Shown: positions 15,374 to 24,861 of the stretch, in pieces
How the letters are laid out: the number at the start of each line of letters is the position of its first letter
Numbering within the stretch: position 1 is the stretch's first letter
Source of the DNA: Neoaquamicrobium microcysteis
Lineage (GTDB): Bacteria; Pseudomonadota; Alphaproteobacteria; Rhizobiales; Rhizobiaceae
DNA length: 64,000 nt
Direction of reading: 5' to 3'
Assembly: GCF_008180155.1 (NCBI RefSeq)
Contig: NZ_VSZS01000058.1
Coordinates: 1-64,000 of the forward strand
The notes under the pieces: model-generated
Databases searched by the model: none
What the model was told of the DNA's origin: nothing
Seen by the model: the letters and a program-made list of their open reading frames with translations, nothing else
Position numbers and translations under genes: made by a program

Positions 15374-16153
15374 TCAGCCGCCGTAAGCGTCGAACGAGAA
15401 GTATTTGTCGTTGATTTCCTTGTACTTTCCGTTTGCGCGGATGGCGTCGATCGCCGCGTTGAACTTTTCGCGCAGCTCGTCTTCGCCCTTGCGGATGGCG
15501 ATGCCCGCGCCGAGGCCATGGATTTCGTCCACCGGGGTGATGGTGCCGACGATCTTGCAGCACGCGCCCTCGTCGGTCGCGAGCCACTCCTCAAGCACGG
15601 TGATGTCGTCATTGGCGGCATCGATGCGGCCGTTGATGAGGTCGAGCTTGTATTCGTCGGCCGTCGGGTAGAGGCGAACGTCGCTGTCGGTGTAGGTGGC
15701 TTCGGAGTAGTTGGCGTGGGTGGTGGAGCCCTGCACACCGATGGACTTGCCGGCGAGATCTTCCGCGGTGACGCCCGCGATGTCGGTGTCCTTGAGCGCG
15801 ACGATGGCCGGCGGCGTGTTGTAGTATTTGTTGGTGAAATCGACCTGCTTCATGCGTTCGTCGGTGATCGACATGGACGCGATGATGGCGTCGAAGCGGT
15901 TGGCCTGGAGCGCGGGGATGATGCCATCCCAATCCTGCGTGACGAATTCGCACTCGACCTGCATCTCTTCACAGAGCGCGTTGGCAATGTCGATGTCGAA
16001 GCCTTCGAGCTGGCCATCTGCGGTCAAATTGTTGAAGGGCGGATAAGCGCCTTCGGTGCCGATTCTGATCTTTTCCTGCGCCTGCGCCGCTCCGATGGTG
16101 AGCGCCAGGGCAGCAGCCGACAAGGCCAACGAAACTCGTGAAGAAATACGCAT
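15374..16153 (-). CDS. Amino-acid ABC transporter periplasmic binding protein (family 3)
   Basis: This 259-residue protein has a signal peptide (MRISSRVSLALSAAALALTIGAAQAQ) and a family 3 fold: IRIGTEGAYPPFNNL, GFDIDIANALC, DWDGIIPALQANRFDAIIASMSITDERMKQVDF, and GKSIGVQGSTT. It captures the amino acid in the periplasm for the two permeases. Homology is to lysine/arginine/ornithine, octopine and nopaline binding proteins; the ligand cannot be fixed. AGAGAGGA precedes the ATG. As first gene it should be the most abundant product. Confidence 0.93.
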   Translation of the reverse strand: MRISSRVSLALSAAALALTIGAAQAQEKIRIGTEGAYPPFNNLTADGQLEGFDIDIANALCEEMQVECEFVTQDWDGIIPALQANRFDAIIASMSITDERMKQVDFTNKYYNTPPAIVALKDTDIAGVTAEDLAGKSIGVQGSTTHANYSEATYTDSDVRLYPTADEYKLDLINGRIDAANDDITVLEEWLATDEGACCKIVGTITPVDEIHGLGAGIAIRKGEDELREKFNAAIDAIRANGKYKEINDKYFSFDAYGG

Positions 16154-16295
16154 ATTGTTCCTCTCTGCGTGGATGCACCGCGACGATATGCGCGGCGATC
16201 GGATCAGACGCGGTTTTGTCCGCGCCTTGAGCCCGATATTCCCATTGTTTTCAGCAGGATTGCAATCGCCAATTGCCTTACGCTGGGCGAGGCGG

Positions 16296-16802
16296 CTACG
16301 TGCCCAGGCCGGCCTTGTCCACGACGAAATCAGCAATGGCGGAAATATCGTCGAGATCGAAACCGGGTATACCGCCGTCCGCCACGACATGGTCTGCGGC
16401 GATCGCCACCACGTTGGCCGAGGCGGGCAGGGGCGTCCGGTCTTTTGCCGCCTTGCGGCGCACCTCGATCTTGGGGTGGGCTGCCCCCTTGTAGCCCTCG
16501 ACGATGACCAGGTCGCAGGGAGACAGGTGGGAGAGAACCTGATCCAGCGGTGGCTCCTGTTCCTCACGCAGTTCATGCATCAAAGCCCAGCGCAGCGGCG
16601 TCACCAGCATCACTTCGCCGGCGCCGGCCTTGCGGTGGCGGAAGCTGTCCGTTCCCTCGCTGTCGATGTCGGCGTCATGATGCGCGCGCTTGACGGTGGA
16701 GACGCGAAAGCCGCGCGATGCAAGCTCCGCGACGAGCCGTTCCGCCAGGGTCGTCTTGCCCGAATTTTTCCACCCCGCTATCCCGATGACGCGTTGCGAC
16801 AC
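16296..16802 (-). CDS. mobB: Molybdopterin-guanine dinucleotide biosynthesis protein MobB
   Basis: This 168-residue P-loop GTP-binding protein assists MobA in attaching GMP to molybdopterin. The Walker A is GWKNSGKTTLAERLV and the conserved tail of the family is visible (TVKRAHHDADID, HRKAGAGEVMLV, DLVIVEGYKG). It starts at GTG (16802), preceded by GAGGAGG. It is the last gene of the moaA operon, 11 bases after the MFS gene. Confidence 0.93.
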   Translation of the reverse strand: MSQRVIGIAGWKNSGKTTLAERLVAELASRGFRVSTVKRAHHDADIDSEGTDSFRHRKAGAGEVMLVTPLRWALMHELREEQEPPLDQVLSHLSPCDLVIVEGYKGAAHPKIEVRRKAAKDRTPLPASANVVAIAADHVVADGGIPGFDLDDISAIADFVVDKAGLGT

Positions 16803-16813
16803 GCGGTTCCTCC

Positions 16814-18019
16814 TCAGATCTCGCCGGCCGTTCGGGCGATGCGCAGGACATAGAGCGATGCACCGATTGCGCCCAGCGTGGAGAAAAACATCATCCAAAG
16901 CAGCGGCCACGGACCTGTCTGGGGAGACAGGAGAATGCCGCATACCATCGCCAGAACTGCGCCGCCGCCGATCTGCATGGAACCGCCAAGGCCCGACGCG
17001 CTGCCGGCCAGATGGGGCCGGACGCTGACGATGCCGGCATTGGCGTTCGGCAGGGTCATGCCGTTTCCCAACCCTACCAAGACAGTCGGCCCGAACAGCG
17101 ACAGGGCATGAAAATATCCCGCCCCGAACAGCAGGAGAGCGCTGAACGTGCCTGCCGTGGCCACAAGGCAACCGGCGAACATCATCGTGTTGATGCCGAA
17201 GCGCCTTGAGAAACGACCCGACAGGAAGTTGCCGGCGATGTACCCGATAGAGATCATGCCAATGTAGTAGCCGTACTGCGACGGCCGCAGGCCGAGCATC
17301 TCGGTTGCCACATAGGGCCCGCCGCCCAGAAACGCGAAGAAGGTGCCGGAGGTGAAGGCGGCGGTGAGAACATACCCCCAGAAGCGCCGTGAACTTATCA
17401 GCTCGGGATAGGCCCTGACCTGCGCCAGCATGCTGGACGATCGGTTGCGGTTGGTTTCGCCGAGGTCGAGGTAGACCACGACGAATGCGACGATGCCGAA
17501 GCCGAGCGTCAGCAAAAAGGCCGCCTGCCAGCCGTAGAGCTCGTCCAATATGCCGCCGATCGCGGGGCCGACCATCGGCACGGCCGCCATGCCCATGGTG
17601 ATGTAGCCCATCTTGCTGGCGGCTTCATCGGTGCTGACCGTATCGCGCACGATGGCGCGCGACAGAACCATGCCGGCAGCCGAGAAGGCCTGCAGAACGC
17701 GCGCTGCCAGCATGAATTCGATGGTGGGCGCATAGATCGTGACAACGGAAGCCACAAGGAACATGCCGAAGCAGAAGAGCATTACCGGCCGACGCCCGAA
17801 CCGGTCTGACGCGGGGCCGATGAAGAGCTGGAGCACGGCGGTGGCGGCGAGATACAGCGACACGGCGAGCTGCACCACGGCATAGTCGGCATCGAAATAG
17901 CGTGCGATGCCGGGCAGCGAGGGCAGAAACACGTTCATGGCGAGCGCGCCCGTGGCCGTGGCGAGCACCAGCGTGACGATGTGCGGCGGCGTGGTGCGGT
18001 CGAGGAAAGTGGCCGTCAT
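16814..18019 (-). CDS. MFS transporter, Bcr/CflA drug-resistance subfamily
   Basis: This 401-residue inner-membrane protein has about 12 helices and the MFS motif GPASDRFGRRPVM between helices 2 and 3. The pattern LAARVLQAFSAAGMVLSRAIVRD is typical of the Bcr/CflA group that exports drugs or small polar compounds. It lies between an EamA transporter gene and mobB, with 8 and 11 bases to its neighbours, on one transcript with moaA. A role in molybdenum cofactor export or import is possible but unsupported; co-transcription only is evident. Confidence 0.87.
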   Translation of the reverse strand: MTATFLDRTTPPHIVTLVLATATGALAMNVFLPSLPGIARYFDADYAVVQLAVSLYLAATAVLQLFIGPASDRFGRRPVMLFCFGMFLVASVVTIYAPTIEFMLAARVLQAFSAAGMVLSRAIVRDTVSTDEAASKMGYITMGMAAVPMVGPAIGGILDELYGWQAAFLLTLGFGIVAFVVVYLDLGETNRNRSSSMLAQVRAYPELISSRRFWGYVLTAAFTSGTFFAFLGGGPYVATEMLGLRPSQYGYYIGMISIGYIAGNFLSGRFSRRFGINTMMFAGCLVATAGTFSALLLFGAGYFHALSLFGPTVLVGLGNGMTLPNANAGIVSVRPHLAGSASGLGGSMQIGGGAVLAMVCGILLSPQTGPWPLLWMMFFSTLGAIGASLYVLRIARTAGEI

Positions 18020-18027
18020 CGTCACGC

Positions 18028-19011
18028 CTAAAGCCCGTCGGGCGCCATGGCCGGCCCCGTGCTTTCCGCAGCCGGCTTGCGCCGTCCCGCGCCGCGCTCC
18101 CGGTACAGGGCGTACAGACCGGAGCCGACGACGATGGACGCGCCCACGATCATGGCGGCATCCGGCACATCGCCGAAGACGAGGAAGCCGAGCAGGATCG
18201 CCCATATCAACGCCGTGTAGCGAAACGGAGCGACGAAGGATATGTCGCCCACGCGCATGGCCATGATGATGAACTGGTAGCCGATGATGAGCAGCACCGC
18301 AGCCGCTGCCAGAAGCCCGACGCTGCCGGCCGACATCGGCGTCCAGCCGCCGAACGGCGCGATGAGAACGCCGCCGGCTATGGTGACGGCTGCCGATGTG
18401 GCGGTGGAAACCAGCAGGGACGGCACCTCGGAGGGTATGCGCTTGGTCGCGAGATCGCGCACGGCGCAGAACATCACGCAACCCAGCGCCATCAGCGAAT
18501 AGGCGTTGAACCCTTCCAGGCCCGGCCGCACGATTATCATGACGCCGGTGAAACCTGCGGCGATGGCAAGCCAGCGCCGCCAGCCGACCGCCTCGCCGAG
18601 AAACAGGGCCGCGCCCATGGTGACGGCCAGCGGCAGCGCCTGAAGCACGGCAGACACGTTGGCCAGCGGCATATGCGCGAGTGCGGCGAGAAAGAACACC
18701 GTCGCCATCAGCTCCGCGCAAACGCGCAGTGCAACCATCGGATGCGCCGCCTGGCGGGGAAACTTCAGCGCGCCCTGGCTCCATGCCAGCAGGCCGATCA
18801 TCGCCGTGGCGAACAGGCCGCGCACCATCATCACCTGCCCGGTGTTCATCGTTTCAACGACGACCTTGGTGATCGCGTCGTTGAAGGTGAAGCCCGCCAT
18901 GGCAATGGCCATGAAGAGCGAACCGCGCAGGTTTGGGGAAAGGGCCACGAGCGTTTCCGGATGATTCTTCTTATGGCCCAGACGTGTATGGCCCGCCGCA
19001 CCAGCGTGCAA
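18028..19011 (-). CDS. EamA/DMT-family transporter
   Basis: This 327-residue membrane protein has about ten helices in two EamA repeats (LFMAIAMAGFTFNDAITKVVVE... and SVGLLAAAAVLLIIGYQFIIMAMRVG). Family members export amino acids, purines or other metabolites. The start is uncertain: a GTG at residue 23 (VALSPNLRGS) would give a more typical short N-terminus. A proline/serine-rich tail ends the protein. It lies 49 bases after moaA and 8 before the MFS gene in a four-gene operon. Confidence 0.85.
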   Translation of the reverse strand: MHAGAAGHTRLGHKKNHPETLVALSPNLRGSLFMAIAMAGFTFNDAITKVVVETMNTGQVMMVRGLFATAMIGLLAWSQGALKFPRQAAHPMVALRVCAELMATVFFLAALAHMPLANVSAVLQALPLAVTMGAALFLGEAVGWRRWLAIAAGFTGVMIIVRPGLEGFNAYSLMALGCVMFCAVRDLATKRIPSEVPSLLVSTATSAAVTIAGGVLIAPFGGWTPMSAGSVGLLAAAAVLLIIGYQFIIMAMRVGDISFVAPFRYTALIWAILLGFLVFGDVPDAAMIVGASIVVGSGLYALYRERGAGRRKPAAESTGPAMAPDGL

Positions 19012-19060
19012 CGGTCAGCCAGGCCAAATCATGGGGCCATGAAGACGGAAATCTGCGGGT

Positions 19061-20071
19061 TCAGCCGCCCGTGACGCTCATGTGTCGCGACACGGCAGGC
19101 CGGTTGGTGCGACGGTCGATGACGAAATCGTGGCCCTTGGGCTTGCGGCCGATGGCCTCGTCGATGGCGTTGGAGAGAAGCTCGTTGCCCTCGGATGCGC
19201 GAAGCGCGGTACGAAGGTCGGCATCGTCGTCCTGCCCCAGGCACATGTAAAGCGTGCCGGTGCAGGTTATGCGCACGCGGTTGCAGCTCTCGCAGAAATT
19301 GTGCGTCATCGGGGTGATGAAGCCGAGGCGGCCCCCGGTTTCGGCAACCTGCACGTAACGCGCCGGGCCGCCGGTCTTGAACGGGATGTCGGTGAGCGTG
19401 AACCGGTGTTCCAGATCGGCGCGCAACTGCGACAACGGCAGATACTGGTCGGTGCGGTCGGCATCGATCTCGCCCATGGGCATGGTCTCGATCACCGTCA
19501 GGTCCATGCCGCGGCCGTGCGCCCAGCGCAGCATCTCGGGCAGTTCCGCGTCGTTGAAGCCCTTGAGGGCGACGGCGTTCAGCTTGATCTTCAGGCCCGC
19601 GGCTTCCGCGGCCTCTATGCCGGCCATGACCTTGGAAAGCTCGCCCCAGCGGGTGATGGAGCGGAACTTTTCGGGATCGAGCGTATCGAGAGACACGTTG
19701 ATGCGCCGCACGCCGCAATCGGCGAGCTCCTGAGCGAAGCGGGCAAGCTGCGACCCGTTGGTGGTCAGGGTCAGCTCTTCAAGCGCGCCGCTTTCGAGAT
19801 GGCGCGACAGCTGGCGTACCAGATGCATGATGTTCTTGCGGACGAGCGGCTCGCCACCGGTAAGCCGTAGCTTACGAACGCCCTTCTCGATGAAGACGGT
19901 GCAGAGCCTGTCCAACTCCTCAAGGCTGAGCAAATCCTTCTTCGGCAGGAAAGTCATGTCCTCAGCCATGCAGTATGTGCAGCGGAAGTCGCACCTGTCG
20001 GTCACGGAAACGCGCAGATAGGTGATTGCGCGCCCGAACGGATCGATCATGCTGCTGCCGGCAAAGCTCAT
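19061..20071 (-). CDS. moaA: GTP 3',8-cyclase MoaA
   Basis: This 336-residue radical SAM enzyme rearranges GTP in the first step of molybdenum cofactor synthesis. The SAM cluster motif is C27-x3-C31-x2-C34 (CDFRCTYC) and the second cluster motif is [18 protein letters not shown]. The protein ends in the conserved Gly-Gly needed for activity. It heads an operon with an EamA transporter, an MFS transporter and mobB. No convincing molybdenum-cofactor riboswitch is seen ahead of it. Confidence 0.97.
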   Translation of the reverse strand: MSFAGSSMIDPFGRAITYLRVSVTDRCDFRCTYCMAEDMTFLPKKDLLSLEELDRLCTVFIEKGVRKLRLTGGEPLVRKNIMHLVRQLSRHLESGALEELTLTTNGSQLARFAQELADCGVRRINVSLDTLDPEKFRSITRWGELSKVMAGIEAAEAAGLKIKLNAVALKGFNDAELPEMLRWAHGRGMDLTVIETMPMGEIDADRTDQYLPLSQLRADLEHRFTLTDIPFKTGGPARYVQVAETGGRLGFITPMTHNFCESCNRVRITCTGTLYMCLGQDDDADLRTALRASEGNELLSNAIDEAIGRKPKGHDFVIDRRTNRPAVSRHMSVTGG

Positions 20072-20244
20072 TGGCCTGCGTATCCTCCGGCGTTCTCACG
20101 CCATCTGCGTTGGCCGGGCTGCTGCCCGTTGCCGGAATGTCGGCCAATCGGACGGCGATTTCAAGGCCCAGTAGTGGAGGTCGGCTATGGCAAGCCGGCG
20201 GCGCGGGGGGTAATGTCGCGGTCCGTCCAATCCGGAATCGCCTC

Positions 20245-20598
20245 ATGACATCGCCCACGGAATTGCGCGTCTCCAAGGATCGCCGCACACTGACCGTCAC
20301 CTTTCCCGGCCATGCGCCGTTCACGTTTCCGGCAGAGCTGCTGCGCGTGCTTTCGCCATCGGCAGAGGTGCAGGGCCATTCGCCCGAACAGCGCGTGACC
20401 GTGCCCGGCAAGAAGGACGTGGCGATCATGAAGATCGAGCCCGTCGGGCATTACGCGGTACGCATCACGTTCGACGACATGCACGACACCGGGATATTCA
20501 CCTGGGACTATTTCCACACGCTCGGTCACGAACAGGACACGCGCTGGCAGTCGTATCTGGATGAACTGGCCGCAAAGGGCCTGTCGAGAGAGCGCTGA
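20245..20598 (+). CDS. DUF971-family protein (gamma-butyrobetaine hydroxylase N-terminal-like)
   Basis: This 117-residue protein has the family pattern LRVSKDRRTLTVTFPGHAPFTFPAELLRV ... VTVPGKKDVAIMKIEPVGHYAVRITFDDMHDTGIFTWDYFHTLG. This domain is stand-alone here; in other proteins it sits before a gamma-butyrobetaine hydroxylase domain. Function is unproven; in bacteria it is often near molybdenum cofactor or iron-sulfur genes, as here divergent from moaA, separated by 173 bases. Confidence 0.83.
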   Translation: MTSPTELRVSKDRRTLTVTFPGHAPFTFPAELLRVLSPSAEVQGHSPEQRVTVPGKKDVAIMKIEPVGHYAVRITFDDMHDTGIFTWDYFHTLGHEQDTRWQSYLDELAAKGLSRER

Positions 20599-20626
20599 AT
20601 GAGCGTTCGTGTGGTGAACCGGGGGC

Positions 20627-21082
20627 TCAATCCTCTTCGTTGAGCATTTCCTCGATACGCCGCATCTGCTCGCCCATCGCGTCGCACTGGGCGGGGGTCG
20701 ACTGCGCCATGACGCGGTCGATGAGCTTCGTGTAGACCTTCAGGGCCTCCTGCAGCCGGGCTTCGCCGTCGTCGGTCAGGAACAGGCGCATGACGCGCTT
20801 GTCCTTCTTGTCGCCCTCGCGGCGGATGAGGCCCTGCGCCTCGAGCTGGGGCAGGAGCATGGTGATGTTGGAGCGGCCGATGAGCAGCCGCCGCGCAACG
20901 TCCTGCTGCGACATGCCGGGGTGGCGGTAGATGTTCATCATTACGTCGAGCTGCCCGATCTTGAGATCGAGCGGCGCCAGCGCGCGCGTCAACTCGCGTA
21001 CGACGGCCTTTTCGGCGCGCACCAGCGCGATCCAGTTGCGAAAGCGCGGATTGTTCCAGGGCAGGGATTGCGTATTGTTCAT
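20627..21082 (-). CDS. MarR-family transcriptional regulator
   Basis: This 151-residue winged-helix protein has the MarR core GMSQQDVARRLLIGRSNITMLLPQLEAQGLIRREGDKKDKRVMRLFLTDDG. It is divergent from the alpha/beta hydrolase gene. Its start codon (21082-21080) lies inside the first of two tandem palindromes, the probable operators, so the protein most likely represses both itself and the hydrolase. The signal that releases it is unknown. The DUF971 gene converges on it, 28 bases away. Confidence 0.92.
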   Translation of the reverse strand: MNNTQSLPWNNPRFRNWIALVRAEKAVVRELTRALAPLDLKIGQLDVMMNIYRHPGMSQQDVARRLLIGRSNITMLLPQLEAQGLIRREGDKKDKRVMRLFLTDDGEARLQEALKVYTKLIDRVMAQSTPAQCDAMGEQMRRIEEMLNEED

Positions 21083-21110
21083 GATTGAACTATTCTGTTC
21101 ATGTTTGAAC
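21077..21110. promoter_or_regulatory. Twin palindromic operators of the MarR/hydrolase divergon
   Basis: GTTCATGATTGAAC (21077-21090) and GTTCATGTTTGAAC (21097-21110) are two near-identical inverted repeats, GTTCA-N4-TGAAC, 20 bp apart centre to centre (two helical turns). They lie between the MarR-type gene, whose start codon is inside the first, and the hydrolase gene. The layout suits cooperative binding of MarR dimers. Confidence 0.75.
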
Positions 21111-21129
21111 GATCTTGGGAATCGTGACC

Positions 21130-22044
21130 ATGGCGACCGTTGGTTTCCTGCTTTTCCGTAGCGCATTCGCGCTCGCCGAACAAATCGCGCCACGGCTGAC
21201 CGGTCGGGCTGCTTTCGAGCTGTTCTGCCGGACGCCGCATCCGGCGCGCGTTTCGCAGCGCGAGGCGGAGGTTTTGCGCGAAGCGGTGCCGTTCATGGCT
21301 GAGGCGCGGCATCACTGGTTGGCGACGCCGCACGGCTGCGTGGTGGCGCACGACTTTCGCGGGCCGGAGGGGTCACATGCGCCGGTGGCGCTGGTGATCC
21401 ATGGATGGCGCTCGCGAACGGAGCATATGCGCACCATCGTGGAGGCTCTGCGCGGCGAAGGGTTTCGCGTCATCGCGCTCGACCTGCCGGGCCACGGCGC
21501 TTCGCCCGGGCGGCGGCTGAACCTGGCCATCGCGGTGGCGGCGGTGCGAGCGGCTGCCGACTGGTTCGGCCCGTTCGCGACGGTGGTGGGCCACTCGTTC
21601 GGAGGCGCGGTCGCCGTCAACGCGCTGGCCGGTTCGGTGCGAGGGGTGGCGCCCGTGGAGGCGCGGCGGCTGGTGCTGGTTTCGGCGCCGAGCTCGATGC
21701 CGGCGCTGTTCGAGGATTTCGGCCGGTTTCTGGGGCTCGGCAGCCGCACGCAGGTGGCGTTGGCACGCGAGGTGGAACGCGTGGCGGGGCGTCCTCTGGC
21801 GGATTTCGTCGGCGATGAGCAATTGCGCGGGATGCCGGTTCCGACCCTTGCCATCCACGCACCGGACGACAAGGAAGTGCCTTTCGAGGAAGCGCGCCGG
21901 TTCGAGGCGGCAGGCGAGCATGTGCGCCTGATGCGCGTGCCGGGCAGGGGCCACCGCCGCATACTGGCCGACGGCGAGGTGACGGAGGCTATCGCCGCCT
22001 TCGCCCTGCACGGCGAACTGGCCGCCGAAGTAAGCCTAGCCTAG
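21130..22044 (+). CDS. Alpha/beta hydrolase
   Basis: This 304-residue protein has an alpha/beta hydrolase core: [15 protein letters not shown] (oxyanion loop), [14 protein letters not shown], and the nucleophile elbow [12 protein letters not shown] with serine in GHSFG. The acid and histidine fall in [10 protein letters not shown] and GRGHRRIL. A start at 21130 is used (a TTG at 21115 is possible). It is controlled by the divergent MarR-type gene with its two operators. Its substrate is unknown; lipid, ester or lactone hydrolysis is typical. The stop overlaps the convergent fumarase gene by nine bases. Confidence 0.86.
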   Translation: MATVGFLLFRSAFALAEQIAPRLTGRAAFELFCRTPHPARVSQREAEVLREAVPFMAEARHHWLATPHGCVVAHDFRGPEGSHAPVALVIHGWRSRTEHMRTIVEALRGEGFRVIALDLPGHGASPGRRLNLAIAVAAVRAAADWFGPFATVVGHSFGGAVAVNALAGSVRGVAPVEARRLVLVSAPSSMPALFEDFGRFLGLGSRTQVALAREVERVAGRPLADFVGDEQLRGMPVPTLAIHAPDDKEVPFEEARRFEAAGEHVRLMRVPGRGHRRILADGEVTEAIAAFALHGELAAEVSLA

Positions 22045-23655
22045 ATTGAGCTCCTTGAAAAAGTCGTTGCCCTTGTCGTCGATGACGATGAAGGCGGGGA
22101 AATCCTCGACCTCTATCCGCCAGATCGCCTCCATGCCGAGCTCGGGATATTCGACGACATCTACCTTCTTGATGCAGTCCTGTGCGAGGCGAGCCGCCGG
22201 GCCGCCGATGGAGCCGAGGTAGAAGCCGCCGTGGCTGCCGCAGGCCTCTCGCACCTGGCGCGAACGATTGCCCTTGGCGAGCATGACCATCGAGCCGCCG
22301 AATGACTGGAACTGGTCGACATAGGAGTCCATGCGCCCAGCGGTGGTGGGGCCGAACGAGCCGGATGCATAGCCGGCCGGGGTCTTGGCAGGGCCGGCAT
22401 AGTAGATCGGATGGTTCTTGAAATAGTCGGGCATCGGCTCGCCGTTTTCCAGGCGCTCGCGGATCTTCGCATGCGCCAGGTCGCGTGCCACGATGATCGG
22501 GCCGGAGAGCGAAAGGCGAGTCTTTACCGGGTGTTGCGAAAGCTCTTTGAGAATTTGAGTCATCGGCTGGTTGAGATCGATCCTGACCGTATGAGAGGTC
22601 AGCTTCTCCTCGTCGATGTCGGGCATGTAGCGGGCCGGGTTGGTCTCCAGCTCCTCAATGAACACGCCATCCTTCGTGATCTTGCCCTTGGCCTGTCGGT
22701 CGGCCGAGCAGGAGACGCCGAGGCCGATCGGCAGCGATGCGCCGTGGCGCGGCAAGCGGATGACGCGCACATCGTGGCAAAAATACTTGCCGCCGAACTG
22801 CGCGCCGATGCCCATCTGCTGCGTGAGCCTGTGGACCTCCGCTTCCATTTCGAGATCGCGGAAGGCATGGCCATCATCGCCGCCGCTGGTGGGCAGCGCG
22901 TCGAGATAGCGCGTGGAGGCAAGCTTCACCGTCTTGAGGTTCATCTCGGCGGATGTGCCGCCGATCACGATCGCGAGGTGATAGGGCGGGCAGGCAGCGG
23001 TGCCGAGCGTGAGAATCTTCTCCTTCAGGAACTCGACCATGCGGTCGTGTGTCAGAAGCGACGGTGTGCCCTGATACAGAAAGGTCTTGTTGGCCGAGCC
23101 GCCGCCCTTGGCTACGAACAAGAACTTGTAGGCGTCCTCGCCCTCCTCGTAGATGTCGATCTGTGCGGGCAGGTTGTTCTTCGTGTTCTTCTCCTCGAAC
23201 ATGGAGATCGGCGCCAGCTGCGAATAGCGCAGGTTCTTTCGCTCGTAGGCATCCAGCACGCCCTGGCCCAGCGCCGCATCGTCGCCGCCTTCGGTCCAGA
23301 CGCGGCGGCCCTTCTTGCCCATGATGATCGCCGTGCCGGTGTCCTGACACATGGGCAGCACGCCCCCGGCTGCGATGTTGGCGTTCTTGAGCAGGTCGTA
23401 GGCGACGAAACGGTCGTTGTCGGTCGCTTCTGGATCCTCAAGGATTGCGGCGAGCTGCTTCAGGTGGCCGGGACGCAGAAGGTGGTTGATGTCGGCGAAG
23501 GCGTTCTCGGACAAGAGCCGCAGCGCTTCCGTCTCGACGGTGAGGATTTCCTGCCCGCGAAATGTATCGACGGAGACGAAATCCGACGTGAGCTTGCGGT
23601 AGGGGGTCTCGTCGGCTCCGAGAGGGAAGAGGCTGGCTGTTGCCTGGTCGGCCAT
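22036..23655 (-). CDS. Fumarate hydratase, class I (iron-sulfur)
   Basis: This 539-residue enzyme interconverts fumarate and malate in the citric-acid cycle with a 4Fe-4S cluster. The FumA-type two-domain layout is present: N-terminal region with [67 protein letters not shown] and the C-terminal beta domain with the [35 protein letters not shown] motif. The start at 23655 ([10 protein letters not shown]) fits the family. Its 3' end overlaps the hydrolase stop by nine bases on the opposite strand. Confidence 0.95.
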   Translation of the reverse strand: MADQATASLFPLGADETPYRKLTSDFVSVDTFRGQEILTVETEALRLLSENAFADINHLLRPGHLKQLAAILEDPEATDNDRFVAYDLLKNANIAAGGVLPMCQDTGTAIIMGKKGRRVWTEGGDDAALGQGVLDAYERKNLRYSQLAPISMFEEKNTKNNLPAQIDIYEEGEDAYKFLFVAKGGGSANKTFLYQGTPSLLTHDRMVEFLKEKILTLGTAACPPYHLAIVIGGTSAEMNLKTVKLASTRYLDALPTSGGDDGHAFRDLEMEAEVHRLTQQMGIGAQFGGKYFCHDVRVIRLPRHGASLPIGLGVSCSADRQAKGKITKDGVFIEELETNPARYMPDIDEEKLTSHTVRIDLNQPMTQILKELSQHPVKTRLSLSGPIIVARDLAHAKIRERLENGEPMPDYFKNHPIYYAGPAKTPAGYASGSFGPTTAGRMDSYVDQFQSFGGSMVMLAKGNRSRQVREACGSHGGFYLGSIGGPAARLAQDCIKKVDVVEYPELGMEAIWRIEVEDFPAFIVIDDKGNDFFKELNLG

Positions 23656-23808
23656 GGCTGTGCGTCCGTTCTGCTGTGGCGGCTGGGGTGCCGGCGGAAT
23701 GTTTGTGGCTTCTTTAACGGCGAGGCGCAGGGAATCCAATCGCCCGCCGCCTTTGACCTTGGTTGAAGCCCTGTTACACAGCGTTACCTGACTTGGGAAC
23801 GGTTCTCG

Positions 23809-24723
23809 ATGCCCCTCGATGACGTGACGCTCAACTTCAACCCCTCGGGCCTGATGCTGCTGAACGCGGTGCTGGCCATCGTGATGTTCGGCGTTGCGCT
23901 CGATCTGTCCGTCGCGGACTTCAGACGGGTGGCGAAAGCGCCGCGCGCGCTGGCTCTAGGCTTCGCTTCGCAGTTTGTGTTTCTGCCGGCAGCCACGCTG
24001 CTGCTTGTGATCGTGACGGCGCCGCCGCCGAGCATCGCGCTTGGCCTGATCCTGGTCGCTGCCTGCCCCGGCGGCAACATATCGAATTTCCTGACCCACC
24101 GTGCGGAGGGCAACACCGCGCTCTCGGTAAGCCTGACGGCGATCTCGACGGTCGCCGCCGTGTTCATGACGCCGTTCAGCCTTGCATTCTGGGCCGGCCT
24201 TCATGCGCCGGCGGCAGAACTGGTGCGCGAGACGAATGTGAGCGTGCTGGACATGGGATTTACGGTCGGCGTGCTGCTGGTGCTGCCGCTGGGGGCCGGC
24301 ATGGCCATCAACGCGCGCGTGCCACGGGTCGCCGCACGGATGCGCGGGCCGATGCGCATCGTGTCCCTGCTGGTGTTCGCCGGATTCGTGGCAGGTGCGC
24401 TTGCGGCCAACTGGGCGATCTTCATCGCCTATGTCGGGATGGTCTTCGTGCTCGTGCTGGTGCACAACGCCGTGGCGCTGGCGGGCGGCTATGTCATCGC
24501 CGCCGGCGGCGGACTGGCAGAGGCCGACCGTCGCGCGATTTCGATCGAAACGGGCATCCAGAACTCGGGGCTGGGGCTCGTGCTCATCTTCAACTTCTTC
24601 GGCGGGCTCGGTGGAATGGCGATCGTCGCGGCATGGTGGGGCGTGTGGCACATCGTTTCCGGTCTGGCGGTGGCCGAGCTGTTTCGCCGCCGTAACAAGG
24701 CCGAACTTGCCGCTACAGTGTAG
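23809..24723 (+). CDS. Bile acid:sodium symporter family (BASS) transporter
   Basis: This 304-residue membrane protein with about nine helices shows the family motifs: [33 protein letters not shown] (the helix with the conserved P-G-G and N) and [19 protein letters not shown]. It imports an organic acid with sodium; bile-acid-like or keto-acid substrates are known for the family but the substrate here is unknown. It is a single gene. Confidence 0.88.
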   Translation: MPLDDVTLNFNPSGLMLLNAVLAIVMFGVALDLSVADFRRVAKAPRALALGFASQFVFLPAATLLLVIVTAPPPSIALGLILVAACPGGNISNFLTHRAEGNTALSVSLTAISTVAAVFMTPFSLAFWAGLHAPAAELVRETNVSVLDMGFTVGVLLVLPLGAGMAINARVPRVAARMRGPMRIVSLLVFAGFVAGALAANWAIFIAYVGMVFVLVLVHNAVALAGGYVIAAGGGLAEADRRAISIETGIQNSGLGLVLIFNFFGGLGGMAIVAAWWGVWHIVSGLAVAELFRRRNKAELAATV

Positions 24724-24784
24724 ACGGCTGTTGCGCATGTGCCGCAGCCGCCGGCAATCGCGAAGCTGTGAAGTGCGTGGACGC

Positions 24785-24813
24785 TTAACCCGGCAAAGTT
24801 GAATCACTATAGT
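24785..24813 (+). promoter_or_regulatory. Promoter of the L,D-transpeptidase gene
   Basis: TTAACC, 17 bases, TATAGT (24785-24790 and 24808-24813) resembles a housekeeping promoter with a near-consensus -10. It lies about 50 bases before the ATG. Confidence 0.5.
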
Positions 24814-24861
24814 CGCGGCCCACATCCTGCTTATTCGCGGGCGAGGGGAACAAGGGGACAG

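Noticed and set aside
20072-20244. A molybdenum-cofactor riboswitch upstream of moaA
   Set aside because: The sequence does not show the known consensus by eye; only 173 bases are available between divergent genes.
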